Assembly: GCA_029718625.1 (NCBI GenBank)
Contig: CM056380.1
Coordinates: 113,384,818-113,448,817, forward strand
Direction of reading: 5' to 3'
DNA length: 64,000 bases
Source of the DNA: Synaphobranchus kaupii
Taxonomy: Eukaryota > Chordata > Actinopteri > Anguilliformes > Synaphobranchidae
This document shows, one piece after another, positions 34,453-45,689 of the stretch. Position 1 is the first letter of the stretch; every line of letters starts with the position of its first letter. The notes under the pieces were generated by a model. It made no database searches, was not told the origin of the DNA, and saw nothing but the letters and a program-made list of their open reading frames with translations. The translations under genes and the position numbers were made by a program.

Positions 34453-34850
34453 TTATTATTTTTTGTTGTTGTTGTTGTTGCAAGACTAAGACCTCTCAAC
34501 CAAACCCACTGGAAACCCCCATGGATCTGTTCTCAGCCCCCTCCTGTTTTTAATTTGTTATATTTTAGAATCTTAGTAATGCATGTAAACTCTAAAACCC
34601 TAATGTTAGTAGGTTAGCTGGTTAGTATTATATACACGTTAGTTTGTTAGCAGGTTAGTATTAAATCTAATCTAACAGTTAGTACGATTAGTACATTAGT
34701 ATTATATACAAATATTAAAAAAGCCAGAAGGAAGAAAACGAGATACGAAATACAGAGGAAACCCGAATGTACCCAAAATCACCCGAATAGTGCAATGACA
34801 AAGACAGGGAGTGGAATCTCGGGAAACATGGAACGCGGACTGACAAGGGA
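34453..34850. other. Low-complexity stretch rich in TTAGTA words
   Basis: Between 34560 and 34710 many diverged copies of TTAGTA/GGTTAG occur. A short GTT run lies at 34472-34489. No gene is recognised. Confidence 0.5.
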
Positions 34851-34857
34851 ACTAGAG

Positions 34858-35061
34858 TGATGCTAAAATACTAAACACAATACACAAAGTCAGGAAAATA
34901 ATAAACACTGAGAATAAACGGGAGAAAATAAACAGACAATAGCGAGGGTAATGCGGGGAAATAATAAGCACAATAAAACAAAGATCAGGGAAACAAGCAA
35001 AAGAAATCAGGAAACATAAATACACAGAATAAACAGACAGACAAAGTACAGGATCCTGACA
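34858..35061 (-). mobile_element. Possible LTR fragment
   Basis: On the minus strand it starts TGTCAGGATCCTGTAC, is T-rich throughout, and ends TTTAGCATCA, so TG...CA ends are possible. The flanks TAGAG and GAGAG match at four of five bases. The right end coincides exactly with the start of duplication copy B. The call is tentative, because similar sequence continues to the left of 34858. Confidence 0.35.
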
Positions 35062-35272
35062 GAGAGCTGCTCCTCTCGCTTGCTGGCACACCTGCTGTCT
35101 CCCAACCATGAGAAACCATCAGGAGCATGGACAGCAGAAGCCATACACACACACACACACACACACACACATACTGTACACACGTACACACGTACACACG
35201 ATACATACATACATACACACACACACACGCACACAAACAATAACATCAGGACCAATGACAGCAGACATCTTG

Positions 35273-35779
35273 GGCCGTGACCGAATACGTATGATCCCTT
35301 CATCATTTGAGGGCGCATATTTGAGTCAACTTCGTCAAAAAGCTTTTGAGTGGGCAAATTTTTCTTACAAATGTGGGCACTTAAAATACCAGGATGAAAC
35401 CCTTATTTCCGGGTTTTTGTTGAGGGGATTCAGGAGCACACTCATCCGCCGGACTGTGCACTCATCCAACAATTTTGGGAAGCAAACCTGAAGTAAAAAA
35501 CTTGTAGTACAACAGCGGGACATATTACAAACTATTGTTTTTATTTTTGTTAATTCTATCTTCATTCATAATCTACACTTTGTACCCATCATCATAGGTA
35601 AACTGATTGATATTCGCAATTCTCCAAAAAAAAAAAAAAAAAACTTCCTCACTAGTTTGGAAAGAGTTTTGCAGGATTTCTTTCGCACACTGCTTGCAAA
35701 GTGAGGTGACAGGGCACATAGTAGACAGGGGTCTGAGTGGACAGGGGAAAGGGAACAGGGATCATATTCGGTCATGGCC
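35273..35779. mobile_element. Nested MITE family M2, copy in duplication B
   Basis: Same element as 31851-32330, with termini GGGCCGTGACCGAAT and (reverse complement) GGCCATGACCGAATATGATC. Copy B keeps GAGGGCGCATATTTGAGTC near the left end, which copy A has lost. Confidence 0.75.
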
Positions 35780-35974
35780 TCGGACGCAGGCAGGCACGGC
35801 TGGGGCTGATTAGTAATCAGGCCAGCTGCAGCCTGTTGCCTCCATTGGGGCAGTTATAAAGGCCCAGTTTGGCTGGCCTGCTGCTACATGCACAGGGTAC
35901 AGTTATTGGGCTCTTGGGAATATGGTTAGTAAAGGTGTATGTTAAGCCTAATATTTTTTCATTCTTGATCCTTT

Positions 35975-36232
35975 TTTTTTCCTTCTGAGTTTTCCCTTTT
36001 TTCTCCCAATTTGACCCTATGCAATTCAATTCCCCCCGTGTAGAAAATCGCCGCTACTGGTAGCAGGAAAGAGGGCACTACGTCCTCTTCAGGGCGCGAC
36101 TCCTCAAGCTCCTGACCGTGATTCCAGCTCGCTGTCTTATGTGCGACGATTCTCTCCCAGGAGCAGCCGCAAATTGCCACTCCCTCCAGGCACCGGCCAT
36201 ACTCGGATCTGGCAGGACTGGGGATCGAACCG
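35975..36232 (-). repeat. tRNA-derived SINE in duplication B, head deleted
   Basis: It contains the full GC-rich body and the B-box region CTGGGGATCGAACC but stops there. The anticodon and A-box part present in copy A is missing. Confidence 0.7.
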
Positions 36233-36738
36233 GTCTTCAGTAAATAATGTAAATACCTTTTATCACCCCTAACAATCTAGCTTTTAATTACCAATTTGTT
36301 TACTTTTTAATAACTGTGAACACCTGTAACTTTATTTCTCTTTACTGTGACTGAATGATAATCCACTGCACTGGAGAACTGTTAATTAATTTAGTTTCTC
36401 AGGCACATATCAAGCGTGCTGCTTTAATTTCTCTTTTGTGCCAGCCATTCTTCAGTGAAGCTAGCATAAGTTAGTCACGCTTAATGGGCAATGTCGTGAG
36501 TGTATTAGGGTCTTCTGATTCATCTTACTTGGAACCATTAACTGCAGAGCTAGAGTAAATATTAAGTTTTCCTCGCTTTAGAGATAGCATGTAAGTAGTT
36601 CTTACAAACAGGTTTTTGAGCTTTTAACCATTTATCCATGTGCAATCTTCTTTTCAACGACAGTTGTTTTTAAACTGGGGAAAATGGCTACTTCTGTCTG
36701 CAAATTATATAAAAAATATAAATCCAGTTTGAGGTCCT

Positions 36739-37370
36739 TACGTTTATCTTTACTGGCCACTTTATAATGAATAATTCCCACTGGCAATATCATAACGGTA
36801 ATTCATGTTCTAAGCCAACTGCGCTTATCATTTTCATGAAAAATTCAATAATTCTCGTTTTCAATGTTGTTCTACCTTGTAGCTCGGTTGTTAACATCAC
36901 ACCCATACACTTCCTGTTTTGCTGTAACATAAAGAAGCACATAGTCTTGCACATAGTCTTTACTCACTCACTGATCCCTGGGCTGACTCAGAGAATGGCT
37001 CTGGCACTAACACCATTTACTGCAGCAGACTGAAGGGAAGAAGGCCAGTAGTCTAGTCACAGCCCATATGAATTTCCTGCTTCTTGTTCACAGTACACTT
37101 CGATTAGGAAGCTCTTGCTACTTCTCTCTGAACATAACGTTGAAAACCGTATCCAACTGCTACTTTTGTTGCCTTGCAGATGGATATAGATTTATTTTTA
37201 TTTATTTTTTGTTTACTGGGCTTGCGTTTCTGGTGCGTCATCATCCACCTGGGCTGCCGGCATGTGGCATTTCTCTGTGCCGGAGACGTGTGAACACACT
37301 CCCTTCCCTTATAGAGGCTAGTTACTGATTAAAAAAATCATCAGACAAATCTCTAATAGAAGAGACTACT
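36739..37370. other. Stretch without recognised features
   Basis: Nothing recognised. Short open frames only. Confidence 0.4.
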
Positions 37371-37371
37371 T

Positions 37372-37616
37372 CACTGCCAAAACCAAATTTTAACAAGCAT
37401 TTTAATGTTATATTTAGACTTTAGAATCTTATTTTTGCTACTTTTTTGATAAATAAGACAAACTATCTGCCAGTGGGGTAAGATCATTTCACTTGACAAG
37501 CAAAAAGTAACTTAAAACAAACTAATATTTTCCACTTTTGAGGAAAGAAAAATAAGATTTTGAGTGTCATTATAAGACTGAAACACTTTAAGACATTAAA
37601 GACATTTTTTGCAGTG
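37372..37616. mobile_element. MITE of the CACTGCAAAA family, both ends present
   Basis: It starts CACTGCCAAAACC and ends TTTTTTGCAGTG, an inverted pair. The interior is A/T-rich with TAAGACAAAC and TTTAGACTTTAGA words typical of a fish hAT-like MITE. No clear 8-bp target duplication is visible. Confidence 0.6.
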
Positions 37617-37619
37617 TGG

Positions 37620-39170
37620 GGCTCTAAGTCTCTAATATTTTTTTGTTTTACAGTTGCTTTGCTATGCTACTGGTGGGCCTATCACAGCATATTAACGCAT
37701 CCCAAATAATGATAATGAGTCGACAAAATAAGCACTATCAAAACAAAGTGCAGGAAGGCAAGCACTTATTGCAAAAATGATATTCTCTTTGTGGGGGCAA
37801 GAAACACATTGCGTTATCATGAAAGAAACCAGGACTTGCTTTTGGTGAACAAAGAAGCAACATCATTTGTGAGGGGTTGTGTTTGAGCCATGTTGTGTCT
37901 GGCTGATTGCTGGCTAGCATTTAGCCTTGTACTTCTTATCAGTAGTACTCCATCCTTAACCGAACAACATGGTAGGGTCCATTTAACCACATTGGTACTG
38001 CATCATATTGCAACAGTAAAAGCTATTTGCCAATCCGGGGAAAGCAGTCACCTAAATAAGAATGTTTGCCACGTTTATAGTAAGAAAGGTAATTTACATC
38101 CAAGTCAGGAGCACCTACTGAGGTGATCTGTACCTTTCTTAATTTAATAATGTGTATTTTACCGAAGGGTAATTGAGGTCTTTCATGCGAGTGGTTTTGT
38201 TTCCTTAAAATGTGACTCAGTCTGATGGCACACCATAGAGCATTAATGTGGCCTTTTAGTTACTGTGAGTTATAGTGTTTATGTTGAACAGAAATTATTA
38301 TATATAAACCCCTCAAATGCTGTTCAGCAATAACAATCGGTTTTTACAGGTTGATGTATTATTTTTAAACAGGAAAAAAGCTTAAGTTATTGGGGCATAA
38401 ATCTGTTTTATGAAAGCAGTTAGTCATTCTTAATGTGGTGGCTGGGGATACTGGCACTGCTACGTTAATTGCTATTACTGGGCAGTGCCTTATATGACGT
38501 ATGACGATTAACTGCTACAATTTTAAGTATCCATCCCATTCTAATACTTTGAACATGGAAAATAAGCAAGTCTATCCTAAATGGCCATGTCATTAGCATT
38601 ACGTGCAAACAATCTTGTATTTGTGCGATGCATTGAAGTAGTAGTACAAAGAATAATGGCTTAATTATTTTCTCTAAAGAACTGTCAGTCAAATGTTGTA
38701 GAATGTCACTGTCAGTCAAATTTTGACTGATTATTTTTTAATATTTATTAAGTGGTCATGTAAGCAAGGAGGCCACAGAGAGATTGTCTATCTATCTCAG
38801 GTTTCACCTGTTGTACGGGAACATTCAGAATCCATAGTGCATCCTGGGAATGTGGGTCAGAGCTGGGTATGGATTCTTTTCACAAATGGAACTTGGTGTA
38901 AGGTGACTTCATTGATCTGGTTTCAATAACACAGATTTCTCCTGTCTCCTTGCAGGATCTCCTGACTGCATCCTATTAATAGAGTGCAAAGGGACTTTCT
39001 CAAAGCAGAGCAATGGCTCCCCACAGACAGGTTCAGTTTTTTTTTACTGAGCCCAAGCTACTGTTAGAGTGGTTGGGATTTACTTTTATAGACATGAATA
39101 AAGTGTTAAAATGAGAACGGGCCATTTCGCCTTCATCTTCACTCTAAAGTGCTATAAAGTAGTCTCACAC
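37620..39170. other. Stretch without recognised features
   Basis: AT-rich. GTCAGTCAAA is repeated at 38684-38693 and 38712-38721. No gene is recognised. Confidence 0.4.
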
Positions 39171-39174
39171 GTTG

Positions 39175-39450
39175 GGCTGATAACATTATGGTACTATGAG
39201 CCTAGTCCAGGTCAAGAGTGACCTGGACTAGGCTCATAGACTTGGCCAACATGGATGCGAGTGAAGAATGTGAGCGATGGGTGAAGGAGCCCAAATTCCA
39301 GGGGATGCTCTTTACTAATATACCACCGATCACTTTCTACTTCTGACCAATCAGGATCTTGTGTAGGCGGGGCCCCAGTTGGAGGAAACGGGCTTAGCTG
39401 ACTCAACCGCCGACATATAACATAATGCTGGCTAAGTCTTGGTAAAACCC
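39175..39450 (+). repeat. Dispersed repeat family R3, copy 1, with a 46-bp hairpin
   Basis: It shares GGTACTATGAGCCT at the left and GATCTTGTGTAGGCGGGG at the right with 55928-56110. Within it, 39194-39214 and 39219-39239 are perfect 21-base inverted repeats separated by AGAG, a strong hairpin that copy 2 does not have. Confidence 0.65.
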
Positions 39451-40849
39451 AACAGATTATTTGAACCCAATCCCAGCTATTTTCACTTCAAAGATCCCAT
39501 TCAATGACATCATTCACACCATCAGATATACTTTCTAGTATCAGTGTTGAGGAATGTATTTGCAACAGTCATTTGAAACATGTTCTCCTGTATCCTCCCA
39601 GAAAGCAGAACAGGACATTGTATCATCCACGCTGAACTATATTAATTGTATTTTGAATGTCAGGTCCCTTAGATTCTTACTTTAAAATGAGACGGAAGCA
39701 GTTGAACGGAAATAGTGATAAAACGCATTGCTCTTCATAAAACACATAATGTGATGTAAAACCGTGTTTGTTTGTTCGGGAATAATCATGAACGTAATTA
39801 GAATCACAGTGGCTCCAGAGAGGACACGTTTCTCATTGATGCTCTCTGGCATTCGGCCATTTTTGTTTTTCTCGTTTTAATTTGGATGTCACATTAGATG
39901 TTCTGAACACGTAGGGAGATTTTACCGTGCGAGCTCATGTCTGAAACTGCTGATAACACAGTACCATCGTCCAGTGCTTGTGCGCTACCTCCCCCTTCTT
40001 TACCTTTCAGCCAATCAGCAATAACCGATAACCACGTCTGCTCTCCACCAGTCAAACAGATGACACCTCAAGGCCATTTCAAAGACTTCCGACTCGGTGG
40101 AAACGCAATCCGCTGGGAGTGAATGTAGCGTGGGAGTCTGCGATGGGAGCTTGCTGCTTCATTTTGAGAGATGGGAAAGGCTGCTCTCTTGCAGTCCTTT
40201 AATGGCAAACCCATGTATATCAGGTTTGTGTTCTGGTGCTGGGGTCAAGGGGAGAGCCATTTTAGTAATTTATTCATTTGGCCAAATCTGCTACATTCTG
40301 CACTTTTAGTTCCACAGCATAGCAATAATTTAAACAATAGAAATATATCGCCATATATGAAATTATACTGAAATATACTGAGACACTCAATATACTATCC
40401 AATACATATCAGTATATTTTCTGCTTTACTTAATATATTCTGTTGGTTATATAAAAATATATCCAACTGACAATGTATGGATTACTTGTATGGAACAGTC
40501 TATCATGGTGCATACCCTGTTGTGCTTACAAAACTACACCTAACTCTAATAGGGAAGACAGGAGCAACTTTAACCGATACAACAATCCCAGCAATTTTAA
40601 TCCCCGCAATGTTAAGCTCATAACCTATTGCTTTAGCTGTCATTTTGTGGACAACCTGCTGTTTTCACAGCTGTAGAATAACAGCTGGGAGCAGTGCGCT
40701 GAATAGGCTGGCTAACTCTACCAAGCATTCGGAAAAGTGCTCGGCTATGGAAAGCTTTGACTACATTCCAAATTGCGTGACAGGTGGTGGCTATTGGCTA
40801 ATGTGTGCTGAATGGAGGACCAGAGAGGTCCCTGTACACCTAATTGCGT

Positions 40850-40850
<1 letters not shown>
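39451..40850. other. Stretch without recognised features
   Basis: At 40320-40460 it is AT-rich, with many ATATACTGA-type words that partly pair with each other. No gene is recognised. Confidence 0.4.

Positions 40851-40884
<34 letters not shown>
40851..40884. repeat. (CA)n microsatellite
   Basis: About 17 CA copies with one CG interruption. Confidence 0.95.
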
Positions 40885-42199
40885 ACTCCCTCAATTTACC
40901 CTAAGAACGGCAAATTATTTATATACATTGGCTGTTTTGAGACTAAATAAAGATGTTGGTCAATTAAAACCACAGATATTTATGGGAAGGTCCCTCTAAG
41001 CCCAGCAGCTGCAGTTCGTCTCAGGTGTTGCAACAGCGCAGACTTTCACTCAAAATGAAGTTGCAGTACAAAACGGCTGCAGCACGCGGGATTGGTCAGA
41101 GGGGGCCAAAGCCAATTAGTTTCACAGAGCGGTAACTCCTGTTGATTTATGTAAAAATTCCCAGAACCCCCTCACCTCACTAACTGCTTACACAACCGCT
41201 TCCCCAGCTTTAACTCAGTTTTCCGAGTTTTCCGTGCGGATGCACGACTGCTCGCATTAGAATGATCGGCACACTGCGGGCTGTTCTGGGGTTTGACGGG
41301 GCGAGACCTGCCGACGGTTTGGATGTGAAAGTATGGTCTGACTCGCGGAGAAGGCCTGGTTACGTGGCAAACACACTCTGCAGACGATTGCAGTTTGTTG
41401 ACCTTCAGGCAGATTTTTTTTTCATTCATTCATCCCTTAGGATAATTTGAATTTCTAATCGACTTCATCGCAAAATTTAATTCCCAAATGAATTATGACC
41501 TGGTTCATGCCATACATGCTAGCAAAATCTAGGAAAGCTACGTTGTAATGGAACTAATTAAACATTTTTAAAATGAAACTTACTGTAAGATATAGTTATG
41601 TAAAGTGGAAAAATATCTATTATTGCCCATGAGATTGCATACCATGCATGTCCAGTATGCAGCTATACTATCGACCCCTGCTGCATAAAAAATATCCACT
41701 ATGGTCAAATCCATATCTTCCTTAATTAAAAAATATATATATAATTTCCCAGGCCTCACATTTCCACTCGTGTGGGACAGTAGCAGAGATGATTAGCTGG
41801 GGTAATCAGTTCTTCTGTTGGAAGGGGTGAGTTTAATGACATGTGCTGATTTATTTTTTTGGTCATAAGTTTTTGTACTATGTTTTCAGAGATTTATCAT
41901 ATGGTGAAAAACAAATAATGGAAGGCTGGAATGAAGCCAAAATATTGGGCAGACTGAAAGAAAACTGGGTGAAGTGTTGCAGTACATAAATATGCCATCT
42001 GTACTTGTAATTTGGACTATCCAATGGCAGACCATTTGAATTATCAGTGGAATTAATGGGACTGGTGGTGTGTGTGTGTTGTGTAGAGGGGGAGGTGGGG
42101 TGGGGTAGAGGGAGCTGTCTCAATAGCATCAACCTCCTTTACAGAAATGGATTATGATATTGAAATATGTTATGATATTTTGGAAAATAGGTGTTTGTG

Positions 42200-42200
<1 letters not shown>
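40885..42200. other. Stretch without recognised features
   Basis: GC content is raised at 41000-41400. No exon is recognised. Confidence 0.4.

Positions 42201-42230
<30 letters not shown>
42201..42230. repeat. (TG)n microsatellite
   Basis: Fifteen TG copies. Confidence 0.95.
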
Positions 42231-42232
<2 letters not shown>

Positions 42233-42546
42233 ACTAATGCACATATAATTTGTATGATTTAATAGTTGCTCTATATATGAAGTGTTGCAATAATATCTTT
42301 CCTTTCAACATATTTCAGAATATTATATTTCTTATTACATAAGGTCCTCCCCTTTCAACAGCCAATATCAACCCCCACTCAGCTCCACTGTTTGCATCCT
42401 TTGACAGACATCATTTCCCACAGTCCTCTGGGGCCGGGATACCCCTCCAGCACCTAGAAAAGACCTCACAGCAGTGAAAGGTTTGCAGTCAGGCCAAGGA
42501 TGAATTCCAGAAGCTTCCTTTAATCCCACTACAAGCAAAGCAGTGG

Positions 42547-42642
42547 AGAGAGAGAGAGAGAGAGAGAGTCCTTTAATCTCACTAGGAGCAAAGCAGGGAA
42601 GAGAGGGGAGAGAGAGAGATAGAGAGAGAGAGAGAAAGAGAG
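42547..42642. repeat. Two (GA)n tracts inside a local duplication
   Basis: GA-rich tracts at 42547-42568 and 42601-42642. The sequence just before and between them repeats (CCTTTAATCCCACTACAAGCA and CCTTTAATCTCACTAGGAGCA, then AAGCAG), so a unit of about 60 bases is duplicated. Confidence 0.8.
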
Positions 42643-43080
42643 ACAAAAATAAGTACTGAGGAAAAATTGTAACACAAGGGGAGGGCAAGGCCTTTAACGG
42701 AATGAACCGGAGGATCCCGGAGGCTCCTTCCTCATCCCTGGTGCTCACCGTGAGCCGCGTCCAGCTGCCACGCACGCGACACACACCACACAAAGCACAC
42801 GGGTCAGCGAGCACCGGCGGAGAAGGCCCAATCAGCATCGAGCAGGAATAATCAATAGTACAGGCTCTGGAGGTCTCTCCCTGGCTCTCTGGGGAAGCAG
42901 GGCTGATCGCGTGCTGCCGGGAAGGATTTTCGCCCTCTCGGATCTTGGCATTCCTCTGTCTCCGATTCCGCCTTCGTTTGATGTCCTCGGATTACAGAGG
43001 AATGTTTTGTGGACCTGTCCCGTCCCGTTTGTTTCCGCATTTCAGCCTCAACATCGTGACTCCAGAAATGCAATTTTCCA
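42643..43080. other. Stretch without recognised features
   Basis: GC-moderate. Minus-strand frames of 127-156 codons over 42368-43235 include the GA tracts and show no domain, so no gene is called. Confidence 0.4.
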
Positions 43081-43108
43081 CACAACCATTTTTTTTGTAA
43101 TGGTTGTG
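43081..43108. repeat. Perfect 10-bp hairpin
   Basis: CACAACCATT (43081-43090) pairs with AATGGTTGTG (43099-43108) around an 8-base loop of mostly T. It looks like a terminator-type hairpin, but a eukaryotic context makes that meaningless. Confidence 0.7.
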
Positions 43109-43136
43109 AGGGGAAACCATTAAGGAGCAGTAACGA

Positions 43137-43535
43137 TAAAGCCCCACAGAAAGCGGTGTGGAGCGAATTTCTCCTGCGATTACACCGCCTCCGTTCATTT
43201 TCAATGAGAGGCAATTCCGCGTGTCTGCAAAGCATGTTGGGATTGCTTGCTACGCGAGGCGTCCAGACGAGACGGGGAACGTGACGCGATAAATCAGATT
43301 AAAGATCCGACTTATAAATTGTTCCCCTTTTCAAATTGTATTTCCCCACTCCTAGTTCTGTCATGGAGAATTATCGTTAATTATTAATTATTGCTGTGTG
43401 GAGATTTCCCATATAATCCGATCGATATAATTTAACAAACACGGTGTTTTAAAAATAGAACACACGCCCAGAAGCGACCAATTGTGAGAGGCGAGGGCGA
43501 TGCCAGGAGATTTCACCGCTTTCTGTGGGGCTTTA
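43137..43535. mobile_element. MITE-like element with perfect 22-bp inverted repeats
   Basis: TAAAGCCCCACAGAAAGCGG-TG at 43137-43158 is repeated exactly in inverse orientation at 43514-43535. Weaker pairing continues inwards (TTTCTCCTGCGAT against GGCATCGCCAGGAGA-like words). The 399-bp interior has no coding capacity. Target duplication is not obvious. Confidence 0.7.
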
Positions 43536-43550
43536 CCGTAAGCGGTGGGA

Positions 43551-43552
<2 letters not shown>

Positions 43553-43603
<51 letters not shown>
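43553..43603. repeat. (GT)n microsatellite
   Basis: About 25 GT copies, starting 17 bases right of the inverted repeat. Confidence 0.97.
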
Positions 43604-43604
<1 letters not shown>

Positions 43605-44344
43605 ATGAGCCGCTTGGTCCTCCGTCCTCACACGGCTGGTTCTCGCAATCCTCCGCGGCGTGAGAAGCTACGTGATTGAAGAAAACGTCAGAGCGGAGAG
43701 GAGCTTCGCCTCCCTCAAAATCATTGGTAAGACGCAGCATTGAGCTTAGCCGCAACATTATCAAACACCCGTGCTGTTATTAGCACACACCGCATGCTAT
43801 CTGCGGCTGCGCACTTACCCGTGTGTCTTTGGTGCGGCGATGCCAGAAGGGTCATTTTGTTTTGGACACCACGCCCCTGAGCTACCATCAGCTCTGATGT
43901 GTGTAACATGTTAATGTGGTCCTCCGTCCCATCTGGCAGGCTGAAAAATCAGTAGCGAACGAACGGGTTTGTCAAAACAAACATGTCATTTAGTCCGCTG
44001 CATTGCGCAATTACCTTTGTGTAACAAATTGAAGGAAGATTACATTTTATTTCAGTTCTTTTGAGTTTTGTTTTTTTTTGCTTTATTTTTTTAGTTTCTA
44101 TATGTTGACCGAATGAAATGGTCACTCAAATTTAAATGATTAAAAAAAAAGAAAAACTCGCCTTGTGTTTGTGACAGACAGATGGTGGTTTCAAATTCCC
44201 ACCCCAATAAGGCAAAAGAAGGGGCACTACAATACGTGTGTCTGTTAACAGGGGAAGAAGTTTCCAAGCTCTGCCCAGCTTTTTAACATCTCAAAGCAAA
44301 ACGGTGGAGCATGCATGCTCCATAAATGACTGATGTCATTGCTG
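43604..44344. other. Stretch without recognised features
   Basis: Nothing recognised. Confidence 0.4.
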
Positions 44345-44359
44345 ACACACACACACACA

Positions 44360-44404
<45 letters not shown>
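44345..44404. repeat. (CA)n microsatellite
   Basis: About 30 CA copies with one TA interruption. Confidence 0.97.
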
Positions 44405-44406
<2 letters not shown>

Positions 44407-44695
44407 GGGTTGTGATGAGAACGAGGGGAGAGAACATACCGGAGGGGCTACTCTCAGCTTTCGTCAAGGTCACATATCTGTACTGGGTCCGGATGTGCGG
44501 AGGCAAGGGCTCAGGCCTCGCTGAATGGTTGAATCTTCCAGCCAATAACTTTGAATCAATCTGAGTGAAGAAGCTCATATCGCCGGCCTGTCACCAGAGG
44601 TAGAAATGATGAATATGATTTGATTGGGAGAGAGAGAGAGAAATGCAGGACGGTTTGGAATCATGAAAGGAGAGAGCGAATGGGGCCTTGTGGAC

Positions 44696-45396
44696 ATAGA
44701 AATCGTGCCCTGCGATGGATTGGCAACATGTCCAGGGTTTATTCCTGCCTCTTGCCCAATGCATGCTGGGATAGGCTCCAGCCCCCTCCCCAGCAACCCT
44801 GACCTGGGCTGTGTCCGAATCAGAGTCCTGTTCCCTGTCCACTGTCCCCTGTCCACTCAGACCCCTGTCTACTATGTGCCCTGTCCCCTCACATTGCAAG
44901 CAGTGTGCGAAAGAAATCCTGCAAAACTCTTTCCAAACTAGTGAGGAAGTAGTTTGTAATATCTTTTTTTTTTATTTTTTTTTTTATTGAGAATATCAAT
45001 CAGTTAACATATGACAATTGTTACAAAGTGTAGACTATGAATGAAGATAGAATTAACAAAAATAAAAAAGAGTATTTCGTAATATGACCCACTCGTGTAC
45101 CATAGATATGCATATACGCTCTATGTCTTTTATGTTTTTACTTCCGAGTTACTTACTGAAATTGTCGGGTGAGTGCACAGTTCTGCAGATGAGTGTGCTC
45201 CTGAATTCCCTCAACAAAACCCCGGAAATAAGGGGTTCATCCTGGTATTTTAAGTGCCCCCATTTGTGAGAAAAAGTCTCCCACTCAAAAGCTTTTTGAC
45301 GAAGTGGACTCAAATATGCGTACTCAAAATGGCGTAGGGGTCTGATTCGGACACAGCCCAGGAAAAATCGGGTTAGGTAATGGATGGATGGATGGA
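44696..45396 (+). repeat. LINE 3' tail split by a MITE insertion
   Basis: The left part (44696-44802) carries AATCGTGCCCTGCGATGGAT and CAATGCATGCTGGGATAGGC. The right part (45363-45396) carries CGGGTTAGGTAATGGATGGA and ends in GATG repeats. Together they form a 3' end very common in fish. GATG repeats are known for Rex3/RTE elements, so an RTE-type source is plausible. The M2 element sits exactly between the two parts. Confidence 0.65.
44803..45362 (-). mobile_element. MITE family M2 with perfect 22-bp termini
   Basis: The arms 44803-44824 (CCTGGGCTGTGTCCGAATCA...) and 45341-45362 are exact inverted repeats. The interior is the reverse of the elements at 31851-32330 and 35273-35779. This copy has the least damaged ends. 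Its 560 bases hold no transposase. The insertion into a LINE tail dates it as younger than that tail. Confidence 0.88.
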
Positions 45397-45541
45397 TCAC
45401 TATACGAAGTCAAATGCTTTAAAACCTGATATTAACTATTAAAACACGACTGTAATTTGGCCTAATGATGAAAAAAAATGTTTTTAAATGACTTATTGCC
45501 TTTGTTCCATAGTGCTTTTATCTGACATTATCTTAATGCAA
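45397..45541. other. Short unannotated stretch
   Basis: Nothing recognised between the LINE tail and the 36-bp tandem repeat. Confidence 0.4.
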
Positions 45542-45679
45542 CGATATGTAAAAGCCATTGCCCATGATGCAGTGCAGCGATATGTAAAAGCCATTGCCCA
45601 TGATGCAGTGCAGCGATATGTAAAAGCCATTGCCCATGATGCAGTGCAGCGATATGTAAAAGCCATTGCCCATGATGCA
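45542..45679. repeat. 36-bp tandem repeat, 3.8 copies
   Basis: The unit CGATATGTAAAAGCCATTGC + CCATGATGCAGTGCAG starts at 45542, 45578, 45614 and 45650, and no difference is seen between copies until the last six bases. Because 36 is divisible by 3, both strands keep an open frame (RYVKAIAHDAVQ forward). I regard these frames as artefacts of a recent tandem duplication. Confidence 0.97.
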
Positions 45680-45689
45680 ATTTGAATCA

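Larger units (their letters stand above)
35066..36738. repeat. Direct duplication, copy B
   Basis: Counterpart of 31425-33262. It has a short CA tract, keeps the 70 bases lost from copy A (including a TATAAAGGCCC word near 35855), and has a SINE whose tRNA-like head is deleted, with the downstream sequence joined directly. Similarity stops at GAGGTCCTT, five to eight bases before the point where copy A meets the solo LTR's target site. Confidence 0.9.

Noticed and set aside
44803..45362. Target-site duplication for this M2 copy
   Set aside because: The bases outside the perfect inverted ends do not form a direct repeat of any usual length, so the superfamily stays open.
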